Below the pieces are notes generated by a model that was given only the letters and a program-made list of their open reading frames with translations, had not been told where the DNA came from and did not search any database. A stretch of 64,000 bases of DNA from Posidonia oceanica. Lineage: Eukaryota > Streptophyta > Magnoliopsida > Alismatales > Posidoniaceae. Positions 34,301 through 45,265 of this stretch are shown here, piece after piece. The translations under genes and the position numbers were made by a program. The stretch spans positions 11,612,001 through 11,676,000 of the forward strand of contig JAZBRS010000049.1 in NCBI GenBank assembly GCA_037176725.1, written 5' to 3'. The stretch's first letter is position 1, and each line of letters opens with the position of its first letter.

Positions 34301-34680
34301 GCTCGGAGTGCAAGAGGAGACGAGTAGTAAGTGCAGGGAGGCAGTGGAGTGGACGGGCGGTGAGCCAAAGGGGGCGGAGCAGCCGCTGCTGTAACCGAGT
34401 CGTTGGACGCTGGAGCAGGAGGCGTCCAACGTTGGACGTTGCCTATTTTAAAGTCCAACGCACTTAGTTGGCAAAAGCTGTAATGGGCTTGGGCTTGGGC
34501 TCTAAAAGGGTTTAAAATTTGCAAAAAGGCTTGGGTTAAGGCTTTTAGGATTTGGGTAAGGTTTTAGGCTTGGAAATGGGTTAGAAAAGGGCTAGGAAAA
34601 TAAGAATGCCATTCCAGAGTCCATACGAGCCTGCAAGAGAAAACAACCAACTTCCAGGCTGTCAGAATGGGGTGTCTACA
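31324..34680 (-). repeat. LTR shared by E2 (as 5') and E3 (as 3')
   Basis: 3357 bp, starting TGTAGTAATCC and ending GGTGTCTACA. A primer site lies on its left and a polypurine tract on its right, so it is flanked by internal sequence on both sides. It is more diverged from the E1 LTRs than these are from each other. It carries the same inverted-repeat clusters, with a perfect palindrome at 33515-33532. Confidence 0.9.
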
Positions 34681-34697
34681 GATGCCCCTCCTTGAGC
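34681..34697 (-). promoter_or_regulatory. E3 polypurine tract
   Basis: Purine-rich on the minus strand, ending GGAGGGGCATC directly at the LTR, as in E1. Confidence 0.85.
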
Positions 34698-35119
34698 GAG
34701 GTCAAGCGTAGCGAGACCACTGCTCCGAGTAGACAAGACACCCTACCTGACGCTGGTAGGAGCGCAAAATAACTGTAGGCGTGGGTCATTTATTCGGTGG
34801 ATGCACCGGAAAACGTGACTCAGAGCCACAATGCAAGTGCGAATGCGAATGCTGATGCTGATGCAATGCGTGCTAATGCAGATGCAATGCATGGCGATGC
34901 AGTTATCTATCATGCAATGCCGTTAGTAGATGCAAAGAAAGCTGCAATGCAATGTATGGGTTCGGCGATTAGTTGGAGCCCACAAAAGGGACGCTTGACA
35001 AGACCGATGGGCTTGGCATCCGAGCAGTTAGGGCTGCTAGCCCAACAAGCAAAAGGGGTAGACAATTGGACGATTGTCAACCAGGCAGTTAGGGCTACCA
35101 GCCCATAGGGGAAACAGAA
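34698..35119 (-). other. E3 3' UTR next to the polypurine tract
   Basis: No gene. GATGCA-type microsatellite at about 34825-34960, as in E1. Confidence 0.55.
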
Positions 35120-36715
35120 GCAGCTTGTCCACGCCCGAGGAAACAAGCAAGAAAGAGAAAGGGGGCAGGCAAGCGTAGGCATCATCTGCACGGAGCGAAG
35201 CCACGCAAGGGCTGATCCTCGCACGAGGATACAGGGCAAGACTCCGAGCATACGGGGTCCAAGAAGAGCTTGTCCTCGCCCGAGGAAGCAAGCAAGAAAA
35301 GAAAGGGGGTAGGCAAGTGTGGGCATCATCCGCACGGAGTGAGGCCACGCAAGGGCTGATCCTCGCACGAGGACACAGGGCAGGACTCTGAGCATACGGG
35401 GTCCGAGAAGAGGTTGTCCTCGCCCGAGGATGCAAGCAAGAAAAGAAAAGGGGTAGGCAAGCATGGGCATCGTCCACACGGAGCGAGGCCACGCAAGGGA
35501 TGATCCTCACACGAGGATACAGGGTAGGACTCCGAGCATACTGGGTCCGAGAAAAGCTTGTTCTCGCCCGAGGAAGCAAGCAAGAAAAGAAAGGAGGTAG
35601 TAGGCAAGCATGGGCATCGTCCACACGGAGCGAGGCCACGCAAGGGCTAATCCTCGCACAAGGATACAGGGTAGGACTTCGAGCATACGAGGTCCGAGAA
35701 GAGCTTGTCCTCGACCGAGGAAGCAAGTGGGGGATTCCGCATGGACGGAATCCGAAGGGGGCTTGTCCTCGCCCGAGGAAGCAAGCAGCAGTTTGATCCT
35801 CGCTCGAGAAAACTGATAGCGGACTTCGTCCGCACGGAGCGAAGTCGCCCGGGGGGCTCGTCCCGGGCTGGGGAAACAAGCGGGCCTGATCCTCGCCCAA
35901 GGAAACAGGAGGGACTTCATCTGCACAGAGCGAAGTCGCAAGGGGCTTGCCCTCGCGCGAGGAAGCAAGCAAGAAAGGGAAAAAGACTTGGCCTCGCCTG
36001 AGGAAGCAAGCAAGCGGGACCTCGTCCGCACGGAGTGGAGTCGCGCAAAAAAGGAAAAAGGCTTGTCCTCGCCCGAGGAAACAAACAGGAGGGGAAGAAG
36101 AAAGTGGCTTGTCCTCGCCTGAAGAAACAAGCGAGCGGGACTCCGTCTGCACGGAGCGGAGTCACGCGAAAAGAAAATCGGCTTGTCCTCGCCTGAGGAA
36201 GCAAGCAAGAAAGGAAAAAGGCTTGTCCTCGCCTGCGGAAGCAAGCAGGAAAAGAAAGGAGGAGGGCAAATGTGGGCATCGTCCGCACGAAGCGAAGCCA
36301 CGCAAGGGCTGATCCTCGCATGAGGATACAGGGAAGGACTCCGAGCATACGGGGTCCGAGAAGAGCTTGTCCTCGCCTAAGGAAGCAAGCAGGGCGTGCA
36401 TACGCTTATCCTCGATCGAGGAGTAAGCGGGCCTGATCCTCGCCCGAGGAAATAGGGAAACTCCATCCACACGGAGCTGCACAAGGCTTGTCCTTGCCCG
36501 AGGAAGCAAGTGGGTCTGATCCTCGCACGAGGAAACAGACAGGGACTCTGTCCGCACAGAGCCAAGCAGGGCTTGTCCTCGCCTGAGGAAACAAGCAGGC
36601 AGGACTCCGTCTGCATGGAGCGGAGTCACGCAAAAAGAAAAAAGGCTTGTCCTCGCCTGAGTAAGCAAGCAAAAAGGAAAAAAAGGCTTGTCCTTGCCTA
36701 AGGAAGCAAGCAGGT
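35120..36715. repeat. Hairpin-forming tandem array in the E3 3' UTR
   Basis: Same palindromic units as at 10645-12440. The first four units, between 35120 and 35710, have a period of about 140-146 bp and include the CATCGTCC and ATCCTCGCACGAGGAT elements. The rest is more mixed. Unit order and number differ from E1, so the array has been reshuffled or expanded independently. Frames are open on both strands and are not called. Confidence 0.88.
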
Positions 36716-36797
36716 GGGACTTCGTCCGCACGGAGCGGAGTCGCGCAAAAGAAGGAAAGAGGAGAGGGAGCGATACTAAAGAGCAGCTAAAAAGATG

Positions 36798-36825
36798 CCC
36801 CTGGTATCAGGGATGATACCAGGAG
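36798..36825. other. Conserved stem-loop, E3 copy
   Basis: Arms CCCCTGGTATC and GATACCAGGAG around AGGGAT; one base differs from the perfect E1 stem. Confidence 0.65.
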
Positions 36826-37289
36826 CCGGAGCGCTCCTAGTATCAAAAGCAAGGAAAATGCAGACAAAACTAACGCATTTGCCAAACGAGCAGTTGGGGA
36901 TGCTAGCCCAGAGCGATCCGGGCAAAGGCGGTTGCGGCGATACGTGGGTCTACAGAGGTTCTTGCGTGCATGTTGACTGCAGGGGGAGCTTTGCTGCAAC
37001 TCCCTTACTGAGGCTGCGGGTTGCATGGTGCTTGTGGGGGGAACTGCTCTAGATCTCTTGCGGGGCTGCTCGAAGCTGCTTGCATGAGCTAATGCTCTGA
37101 AGTGCTTGATGTACGTCCTACAACATCCTGGCAGGAACAGATATGCAATAGGCAAGGCATGCAACACAAACAAATGGCGTGAAACGTCTTTGTATTGAGT
37201 GAATCTCTAGTTACACGCCTCTGGTAGGCCAAAAAGATACAGCATGATTCAAAAGAGCTAAACAAACAAGAAACTGCACAGATGCCTAG

Positions 37290-38515
37290 TTAAGTCGAGC
37301 CTTCTTTGCCTTACGGGAGTCGGGGAACTAGGGGCACCAGGAGGAATCTCGTTGAGAGGCTAGAGTCCCTGCACCTCAGTGACATACTCAGAAGTACATC
37401 TTGAGCCCTTCACAGCTGCAATGTCTGTAGACTTGACCCCGTGCCGCATCAGGTCTGCTAACACAGTTGTGGATGTTGTTGTGTTGAGAGGGTAGGTCTG
37501 CATGAGCCTGGGCGCAGTGCTATCAATGAAGGCGCCTTGCCGGTAGCAGAACTGCCGCATAACCCGAATAGGGTGGTACTCCACACCCCTGGTGAATCTT
37601 GGCAGCACTACAAGCTGTGTATCGCAAGCATTGAAGAAGACGGTGAAGGGCTCTGCTGTGGATGGGATGATTCGCCAAGTTACTGCATCATTCGTCAGCT
37701 CAGACAGCTTCTGGTACTCTTCTGGTACGCTCTTGATAGTTCTTGCATGACCACTACTGCAGTATGTTTCAATAGCATGCCTCTGAGGTCGCAGAAGGTC
37801 CATCTCCAAGTGTGCAGCTAGCCAGATTTGCACAAGTACTCCGTAGCCGTGGAAATGGCGGCAGTGGTGCACAACGCGGTCCAGCCTGCGGTATGTTTTT
37901 GCAAGGACGACTGGTGCTAGGTTGATCTGCTGGGTCACCACTACAAGTGCAATCTCAGCAATCTCGATTGTAACTGTCATCCCACCATGCGTGAAGATCA
38001 GTTCGCCTAAAAAGCGAGTGACGAATCCCCAGAGCCACAGCTCGTCTCCGAGTTCAGCGCGCCTTTCCATAACTGCATCAAAATATGCTAGGCGAAGCAG
38101 GGGCGTGGGCCCACTGGTGCAGATTAGCCTTTGTTGGCAGCTTTTGGTAGAGAGCTCAGTCAGCTGGCTCAGGACCGCAGTGTACCCATCGCGCCTCATG
38201 AAGACTAGAGATCCCATGATCTTGGAGAAGCTGCAGATCCGGTGCAGCTCCTCCAGCGTAGGAGTTAGCTTTGTCCTGCCAAAGCGGAAGACATGATGTG
38301 CTGGCTTCCAGAACCTTGACATGATGTGCTGGCTTCTAGAACCTTGCTACAGCACATAGGAGATGCCAGCTTACTTCAACGTTTGCTGCCTTCAGAAGCT
38401 TGGAAGGGATACCCCAAGTGCGTAGCTTCTCGCGATCAGCTTCAGTGAGTTTGCCAACCCACTCTCGTAGGGCATCTGAGCAGTGCATGGGAGTGACCAG
38501 AGTAGGATAACCCAT
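37290..38515 (-). pseudogene. E3 DUF7745-like gene, broken
   Basis: Homologous to 12974-14176, with the same start MGYPTLVTPMH at 38515. A 28-bp tandem duplication (38291-38318 and 38319-38346) shifts the frame within the conserved FWKP...HHVFRFG region, after which the frame stays open to about 37360. There a TAG replaces the tryptophan codon seen in E1 (GLWPLS). The core sequence is otherwise close to E1, so the inactivation is recent relative to their split. Confidence 0.85.
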
Positions 38516-40002
38516 TGCGCAGGAGAGAAAGTGCAGGTTGCTGGTGTAGAAACCTCAGGTACCTGTAATCAGAGTTGCAGTTCATCAGATCAGGTATAAG
38601 CATGTAACCATTGGCTGGTAAAGATGCAGATTTCAAAACTAGCAAAGTAGTTTAGCAAGTTTGACAGTTAGCATTCAGAGTGCAGATATTAAACACATTC
38701 AGACAAAGGCAGCTCTGCATGGGGAAAGTGGTAGTCGGAGCTCTGGACCAATGCAGCTTGAAGAAGGTCGGCGCATGCTTGATAGAAGTACTATGTCAAC
38801 GCTGGGCCAAGTTTTGCAGAGCGGGAAGATAGAAGGAGGGACTGACTGATGTTGTGCATGCATGCATGGTTTATGCTTGGTATGCGTAGATATGTGCATG
38901 ATTTATGATAGATGCTGTAGATGTATGCATGATTTTGCTTATATACTGTAGCCCTCAGCATATGGAGTGCTTGGCGCCTGCTGCAGAGGAAGAGAGGGGT
39001 CCCTGACTCACTGGACTCTACTCAAACTCTTAACTTGCTGGTGGTGCTTAGGAAAGGGTTATTTGCAGTGTGTGGGTGGTGGGTAGTGAGGATAGGCTCC
39101 AGGCCAAACTCCCAAGGACCTACACCTACTCTTTTTGCTTCTCTCTGCTCCCTCATAGGCATGTAGGTTTCCCCTATCCCTGACTTGGAGGTAATGGGCA
39201 CCTGGTTGGAGCTGGGGAGCTGCTTGCTAGGCCTTGCTAGGTTTAAAGGCTTTGCAGGGTTTATGTATTCCCCAGGTGCAAACTTTTGTCTCTCTCTAAG
39301 ACAGGTAAAGGGATGGGATTGCGCTGCTTGCCTTCTTTCTTTTGGAGTTGACTTTTGTCTTTGCTCCTCCTTTTTTGCTTTTTTCTTTTTCTCTTCTTTC
39401 TCTTTTTTTTGCAGGCTTCCGCTATCCCTGGCTTAGAGGTAACAGGCGCTGGGGTTCTGAGGTGGGCTTGAGGCTCCCAGGTGCAAAATGGTGGACCATC
39501 TCCGAAGCAGTTCGGAGGGACAGGGTTATGCTACATGCCTCTATCTCTAGGGCCTACTTCTGCCTTTGCCTTCTATTCGCCTTTCTTTTATGCCCATGCT
39601 CAGACATATTCTTTTATGGCTCACACTGTTGCTCACACCTTAGCATTTTATCTCCCTCAGGAGGTGCAGGTCCGAAGGGGTATGGTTATTTTGCCTGTTC
39701 TCATTTGAAAGGTGGCTCCCTCACTAGCTAAGACGCCTAAGTAGTGTCAGGTGAGGCAGGGTAGACTCCTTCCAGAGCAGGCAAGCACATCCGATTTCAT
39801 CATTGGGCCAAATGCGATGCATGATTTTTGCTCGGAATTTTGGTTTTTGCTTGAGATATGCTGAAAGAGATGGAAATGCATGGACATGTGCAGAGAGTGC
39901 AAGAATGCATAGGGACAAGATGGGAGTGCAGAAGGATGTACAAGGGTAAGGAGAATGCAAAGGACGGGGTGGGAGAGAACACTCTGTAAGGCAAGGGTCG
40001 GT
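38516..40002 (-). other. E3 spacer between pol and DUF7745-like gene
   Basis: Counterpart of 14177-15675; no gene seen. Pyrimidine-rich tracts at about 39340-39420. Confidence 0.5.
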
Positions 40003-40818
40003 CTACTGATAGTACTTCTTGAGATAGCATGCATTGACCAGCTCTGACTGCCCTATCTGGTCCATGTCCTCAAGAACTGCTGCGCCGCCTGAGAATGCCT
40101 GCTTCACCACAAAGGGGCCACGCCAGTTGGGTCGGAATTTGCCTCGACTGTCTGGCAGGTGGATGGCTCACAAAACGAGGTCCCCTAGCTGGAAGCTCCT
40201 AGGTCGCACCTTCTTCAGGTATGCTCTTGCCATCCGCTTTTGGTAGCAGCGAGCGTTGTGCATTGCGTGCAATCTACACTCATCAATCAAGTTGAGCTGG
40301 GCGCAGTGGTCCTCGACCCATTCTGCTTCTTCCAGCTCTACTTCTCGCAGGATTCACAGCGAAGGGATCTCCACTTCGACAGGCAGCACTGCCTCCATGC
40401 CATATGCCAGCGAGTACGGGGTGGCTCCTGTCGAGGTCCACACTGAGGATCTGTACGCCCAGAGTGCGTATAGGAGCTTGTCATGCTAGTCTTTGTGGGT
40501 TTCTGCCATCTTCTTCATTATTTTCACAATGTTTTTATTGGCAGACTCCACTGCTCCATTCATCTGCGGCCGGTATGGCGAGGATCTATGATGCTTGATC
40601 TGGTGCTTCTGCAGGTATTCCTCGATCCTCTTTGCAATAAAGTTTGAGCTGTTGTCAGAGATGATTGCATGCGGGACCCCATATCGGGTGACATTGTTAT
40701 TTCTGATAAAGCTCTCTGTCACTGCAGCTATGACCGCCTTGTAGGAGGCTGCTTCCACCCACTTAGTGAAGTAGTCTATCGCTACCAGGATGAAGCGATG
40801 ACCATTCGATGTAGCAGG
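40003..40818 (-). pseudogene. E3 integrase, N-terminal part deleted
   Basis: Starts in the core at ATSNGHRFILVAIDYFTKWVE and continues through RYGVPHAIISDNS and NGAVESANK, so the second D and the E of the catalytic triad are present. The zinc module and first D are missing. The end (CAG TAG, stop at 40003-40005) matches E1. The fused frame from the upstream linker (VVHNLPLDP) into the core is open across the deletion (40486-40866). Confidence 0.87.
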
Positions 40819-42659
40819 GTCCAAAGGTAGGTTGTGCACAACTATCTCAATGTCGAGGCCAACCATATCCTGTAGCTCCAGCCGAAGACATCCGCATACT
40901 CCTTCAAGAATGTGATGAATTCTGCTATAGCCTGGGGCGACAGAAGGGCACTAATGCGGACCTCTCTGACTTCTTCTGCTGTGCCAATGTTGACAACCTC
41001 TGTCTCCTCTTCGACATGGAGGTTGGGGCCTTCTGGATCGTCGTTGTGGGGCCGGAACTCAGGCGACGGTTCGTCATTCTCATCTTCGCCTGCATCATCT
41101 TCCTCTCCATATGCAATAAGCTCCGAGAGGATCTCCTTCTCAAAGGTGTGGTCTGAGATATCGAAGGAGTGCAAGTGTTTCGCTGCTTGGCCCTGGTGAT
41201 GCTTCAAGATGCTCACGCTTACCCGAGTGTTTTTATACCCTCAACGCGTGACCTCTGTCCTGGCAAACTCCTTAGCTGGCTCTGCCTACTCTGACTCTAC
41301 TGCTGGCTCAGCTAATTCTACTACTGTTGTCTGTACTGAAGCTAACCGTGCTGTTGCTTGCTGTGTGGGGGTTGCATGTGCTATTACTTGCTGCTGTGCT
41401 GTTGGTGCCTGCTGCGCTACTACTTGTGCATGTTGTGCTGCTACGGGTGCATGTTGTGCTACTACTGCTATTTGCTGTGCTACTGGTGCTGCTTGTGGTG
41501 CTAATACTACTGGTATCTGCTACGCTGTCACTTCCTTTGCATGCTTTGGTGTGCTCGCCAAGGATATATCAGGCTGGCAGCTGATCAGTGTACTGTCGCC
41601 TGCTCCAACGCCTGAGTGTGGCATGCGCTGCACGAACCATCTAGACCCACCTCCTGGCTACAGGGTGATCGGCTCATCTGGTCTAGTGGGTGCCTTGAGT
41701 GCTAGATCTTGCTCTAGGACAATGATAGAGGGATCTGTGGCCACGGCCTTCCCCTTCTTCTGTGCTGTCTCATGCTCTGCCACGTCCTGCGCCAGCGACG
41801 CAAGCTGCTCCTGGAATAACTGCTCCAAGTCCCCCATTGAGAAATCAATCTGAGCGTCTGCAGTCGCTCCTGCCTCCTCATCCGAGGGTGAGTCGACGTA
41901 ATAAGCGATTGCCGGGCTTGCGGTCGGCCCTGGCTCGACTGCTGGGCTTTCTGCTGCTTGGGATACTTGTTTTGCTGCTGCTGGGTAGGCTGCCAGGATC
42001 ACTGCTGCTACTGGCGGGGAGGCAAAACTGCTCTTCTAGGGGGCCGATGGCTGGGCCGCCATACTTGGGGATGAAGCACCGGTGCCCGTGGGTGATAGTG
42101 CTTGTTTCCCGGTAGCAGCGGCGAGAATCTTCCGCATAGCATGATCTGCTGAGGCTGACAGCGGTGTGCTTGACAGAGCCGCCTAGCTTGCTTGTGGCGT
42201 TGTCGATGATGCAGGCTGAGTCACGCTGTTGCCTGATCCGACTGACTACACCGTCGGAGAAGGTGATTTCCATGCTGGTACGGCTGCAGCTGCAAACTGA
42301 CTGCTGGATAACGCCGGAGGGCGTGCTTCTGACTCTAGCGTTGCAGCTGCAGCTGTCGGCGACTTTGGTGATGCTGCAGGAAGAGGGGAAACTGTCAGCC
42401 TCGCCCCAGGGTTTGTCAATTTTGCTGCTTTTTTAGTGAGTGCCAAGCAAACTGACCGGGACACAATCACGCTGAGCTGATCCTTGCCGCCGTTTGGGGC
42501 TGCCTCAACTATGCCAGACTCCTCCTCATCTGAGTAGTAGTCCTCGATGCAGACCCATTCATCTGTTGGCAATGGAGAGCTCGGGCATGATGCCTGCTGT
42601 GCTGGGGCCTCACTGATGTTTGAATCCAGGATACCTGCACTGGTGAAGTTAGTGAGATC
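40819..42659 (-). pseudogene. E3 linker between G-patch and the deletion
   Basis: Equivalent to 18731-20879. An acidic segment (40842-41216) is followed by Ala/Ser/Cys-rich low-complexity sequence and another acidic segment (SDEEAGATADAQIDF). One base is missing near 40871 compared with E1 (catatcctgtag against catatcctcgtag). Confidence 0.7.
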
Positions 42660-43469
42660 CTACGGGATAGCCATCCTCTGATCCTTGGGTTGCATGCATC
42701 TGTCTTCGTTGGACTGTAGGTCATATCCAAGACCTTCAGAATCTCTTCGTTCTGCTGCTCTGATCAGCTCAGCGATTCCCTGGCCGTATCGCCCGAGCGG
42801 CGTTCCCTTGACATAGCCCCACCTGTGATAGACATTTTTGACCATCCGAAAGAGGTTGCTGTGAACGGCCAAGGAGTTGACACGTTCGAGATCAGGTACA
42901 AAGCTAACCGGCTCACACCGATTAACTCGATACAAGGCAGCTGAAAGTTTAGGGTCAAAAGGGATAGTTTGCGAAGAAATGGGTGCAACCGACTCGATCC
43001 ACTCATTCTCAAAGTTTTCTGCCATTACAACGATAACATCGTCGCCGTGGCAAAACTTGATCATGCGGTGGAGGGTCGAGGGGATGACCTGATGCTTGTG
43101 GAGCCAAGGGCGCCGAAGTAGGAAGTTAAAGTTAGGCTCCAAGTCAACAATGTAGAACTCCACATCGAACGTGACCAGGCCGATGATCAGAGGAATAATC
43201 AAAATCCCTAGAGCGTCATGGTGAGTATTGTCAAAAGCTGTCATTCCCTTTATCGCTGGAGTGATATCCTCGGCTTTGAATCCGAGCCTGGTTGCAGTGC
43301 GCAACGGACAGACATTAAGGCCTGACCCGTTATCAACCAGCGATAGGGGAATGCAAAAGTTTTTGTATTGCACCATGACAAACAAGGGTTGGTTATGATT
43401 AATCCCCGCCGGAGGCAGCTCATCGCTCGTGAAAGAGATGATCTGAGGCTCCGTGATGACGCCAACCAT
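42660..43469 (-). pseudogene. E3 protease plus G-patch segment
   Basis: A 269-codon open frame joining protease (VDNGSGLNVC) and G-patch (RWGYVKGTPLGRYGQG). This shows that the two belong to one polyprotein and that the E1 stop between them is a later lesion. The stretch is intact, but the element lacks RT, so I class it as part of a dead polyprotein. Confidence 0.85.
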
Positions 43470-45265
43470 GCTTTCCAGGGCCGCGGGTTCTATGGCTTAG
43501 GACACACGGGCTGCTTGGAACACTCGGAGAAAAGCCTCTCGATTTTCAGAAGAGGAGTGTATGAGGTCCCAAATGGAAATGTGGGCTTTAACCCTCCTAA
43601 GCTGGGAGGTAATGTCGGTTTTGTGGTGCGGCTTTCTGGTGATAGGAGGGGATGCTTTAGGGGTTGGCTCTACCGGGCTAGGTGCAGGGAGTTGGCTTGA
43701 TGCTGGGGGTGTTGTGGGTTGGCTAACTGGTAGGGGTGCTGCTGGTTGGCTGGCTGGTGGGGGTGCAGTGGGTGCTGGACGGCTGGGCCTTACCACCGGT
43801 GCTGCGGGCTGGTATACCCTCCCCGATTGTGTAACTTCTACGTACGTTTCTGTGGCATAGTTGTAGGGCACACAATGGGGGTCCTAGGTTAAGTCAATAA
43901 TCACAAGGGCTTGTGCTACGAGCACAAGAGGGGCTATAGGAGGGTTGACTGGGCGATAGGACAAAGGGTACTAGTGCCGGTAGGCTGCTGGGGTCCTTGG
44001 CTGAGATCTAGCTAATAGGCTGACTAGGGGCCTACCTAAATAGGAGGCTGGGGTTTGGGCCTGCGGTCTAGCTTGAAGGTGTACAGAGGCAGGGGCCTGA
44101 GGATGCATGGTAGGGCGAGCGGCGAAGTGCCCCAGCCCGGCACGTGGTCGGATCATATAGACTACCGACTCGGAGCCAGTAATAGCCGCACGATAACTAG
44201 ATAGAGGAAAGGGTTTCGAGACATCATGAATGAGTTCGGAGGGGTCTACCACAGACGTAGCAGGCCCAGAAGGGGAGAGAGAATAGATTCCTGAGGTCCC
44301 TGCACCTTCCGGATTGGGATGCTCCAGGAGGGGCTAGCGGACGATGCTGGGATGAGGGGGTGTTAATGCTTGTGCAGGGGCCGATGCTGATGAAGGAGCA
44401 GATATGGGTGCCTCGTGCGTGTGGATCGTAATCGTTCCCGATTCGATCAGGTTCAAAATGGCGTCTTGCAAAGTGAGGCAACTGTTCATCAAGTGTCCTA
44501 TGGTTCGATGAAAGTCGCAAAAAAGGTGCACCTTATGCCAATGCGGAAGTGGATTTGGCAGTGGACGAGCCTCGGGAAACCTCAGAAATGTCGCAACCTT
44601 GGGGAGGACGGCACTTAACGGCTCCACTAGTGGGGTGAATTGACGCCGAGGTTACCTTGGCCCTTGGGGCTGCGCTTGCCGGACCGATGTGGTAGGATAC
44701 ACCGGTTGGGCGGTGGTAGTGATTTGTGGTGTGGGAGGTGCTCTAGGTGCTGGTGCGTATACTACTTGATGCAGGGGAGGCCGAATCACCAGCTGAACAG
44801 GCACGGGCGAGGGGTTGATGTAGGCAACAGCAGGTTTCGGAGGGTCCTTCTTCTTGGGCCGGCTGTTGGTGGTACCACTGCTATTGCTGCTGATGTTGCT
44901 ACTGGTGTTGTTGCTGTTGCTGCTGGTGGTGGCCTGCTTGGCAAACGCAGAGAGTGCCGGGAAGTTGCCACTCCGTAGCGAACTCTCCACGCGGGTGCTA
45001 GCCCGAATCAGTGCAGTGAAGGTTGTGACAGGTTGAATGCTGAGCAGAGCCCCAACAGTAGGCTGCGCACCCTTGATCACAATCTCGAGGGACTCCTCAT
45101 CAGAGGGTCCGTCCCGAACCTATGAAGCGAGTGCACGCCAGCGACCGACATACTCCCCGAACGGCTCGCCAAGGTTCTGCTTTATTGTGACCAGGTCCGC
45201 GTGCTTAGGGACCAGGTCCAGGTTGAAGGAATATTGTCCCAGGAACGCCTGGCTGAGGTCATACC
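43470..45265 (-). pseudogene. E3 gag and pre-protease region, truncated by E4
   Basis: Contains HISIWDLIHSS and the SGRVYQP landmark (43497-43871), the CX2HX4HX4C knuckle (FCDFH...H...C, about 44480-44525) and part of the gag core (GQYSFNLDLVPK onward, 44652-45250). At 45265 the gag reading ends at the left LTR end of E4. Several stops are present. Confidence 0.83.
45261..45265. repeat. Presumed left target duplication of E4
   Basis: ATACC lies directly before TGTAGATGTGG. The related E1 gag reads cattcc at this place and continues without a break, so the insertion point is clear. The second copy is outside the window. Confidence 0.55.

Larger units (their letters stand above)
34681..45265 (-). 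mobile_element. E3: internally deleted sister of E1
   Basis: Minus-strand internal region with the same order as E1: polypurine tract, hairpin array, stem-loop, DUF7745-like gene, integrase, linker, G-patch, protease, gag. About 2.3 kb (RT, both RNase H domains, the integrase zinc module and the start of its core) is missing at 40818. The gag is cut at 45265 by insertion of E4. The rest of gag, the leader and the 5' LTR should lie beyond the right edge of the window. Confidence 0.88.

Noticed and set aside
34681..45265. E3 as a complete autonomous element
   Set aside because: RT, both RNase H domains and part of integrase are missing, and gag is interrupted by E4.
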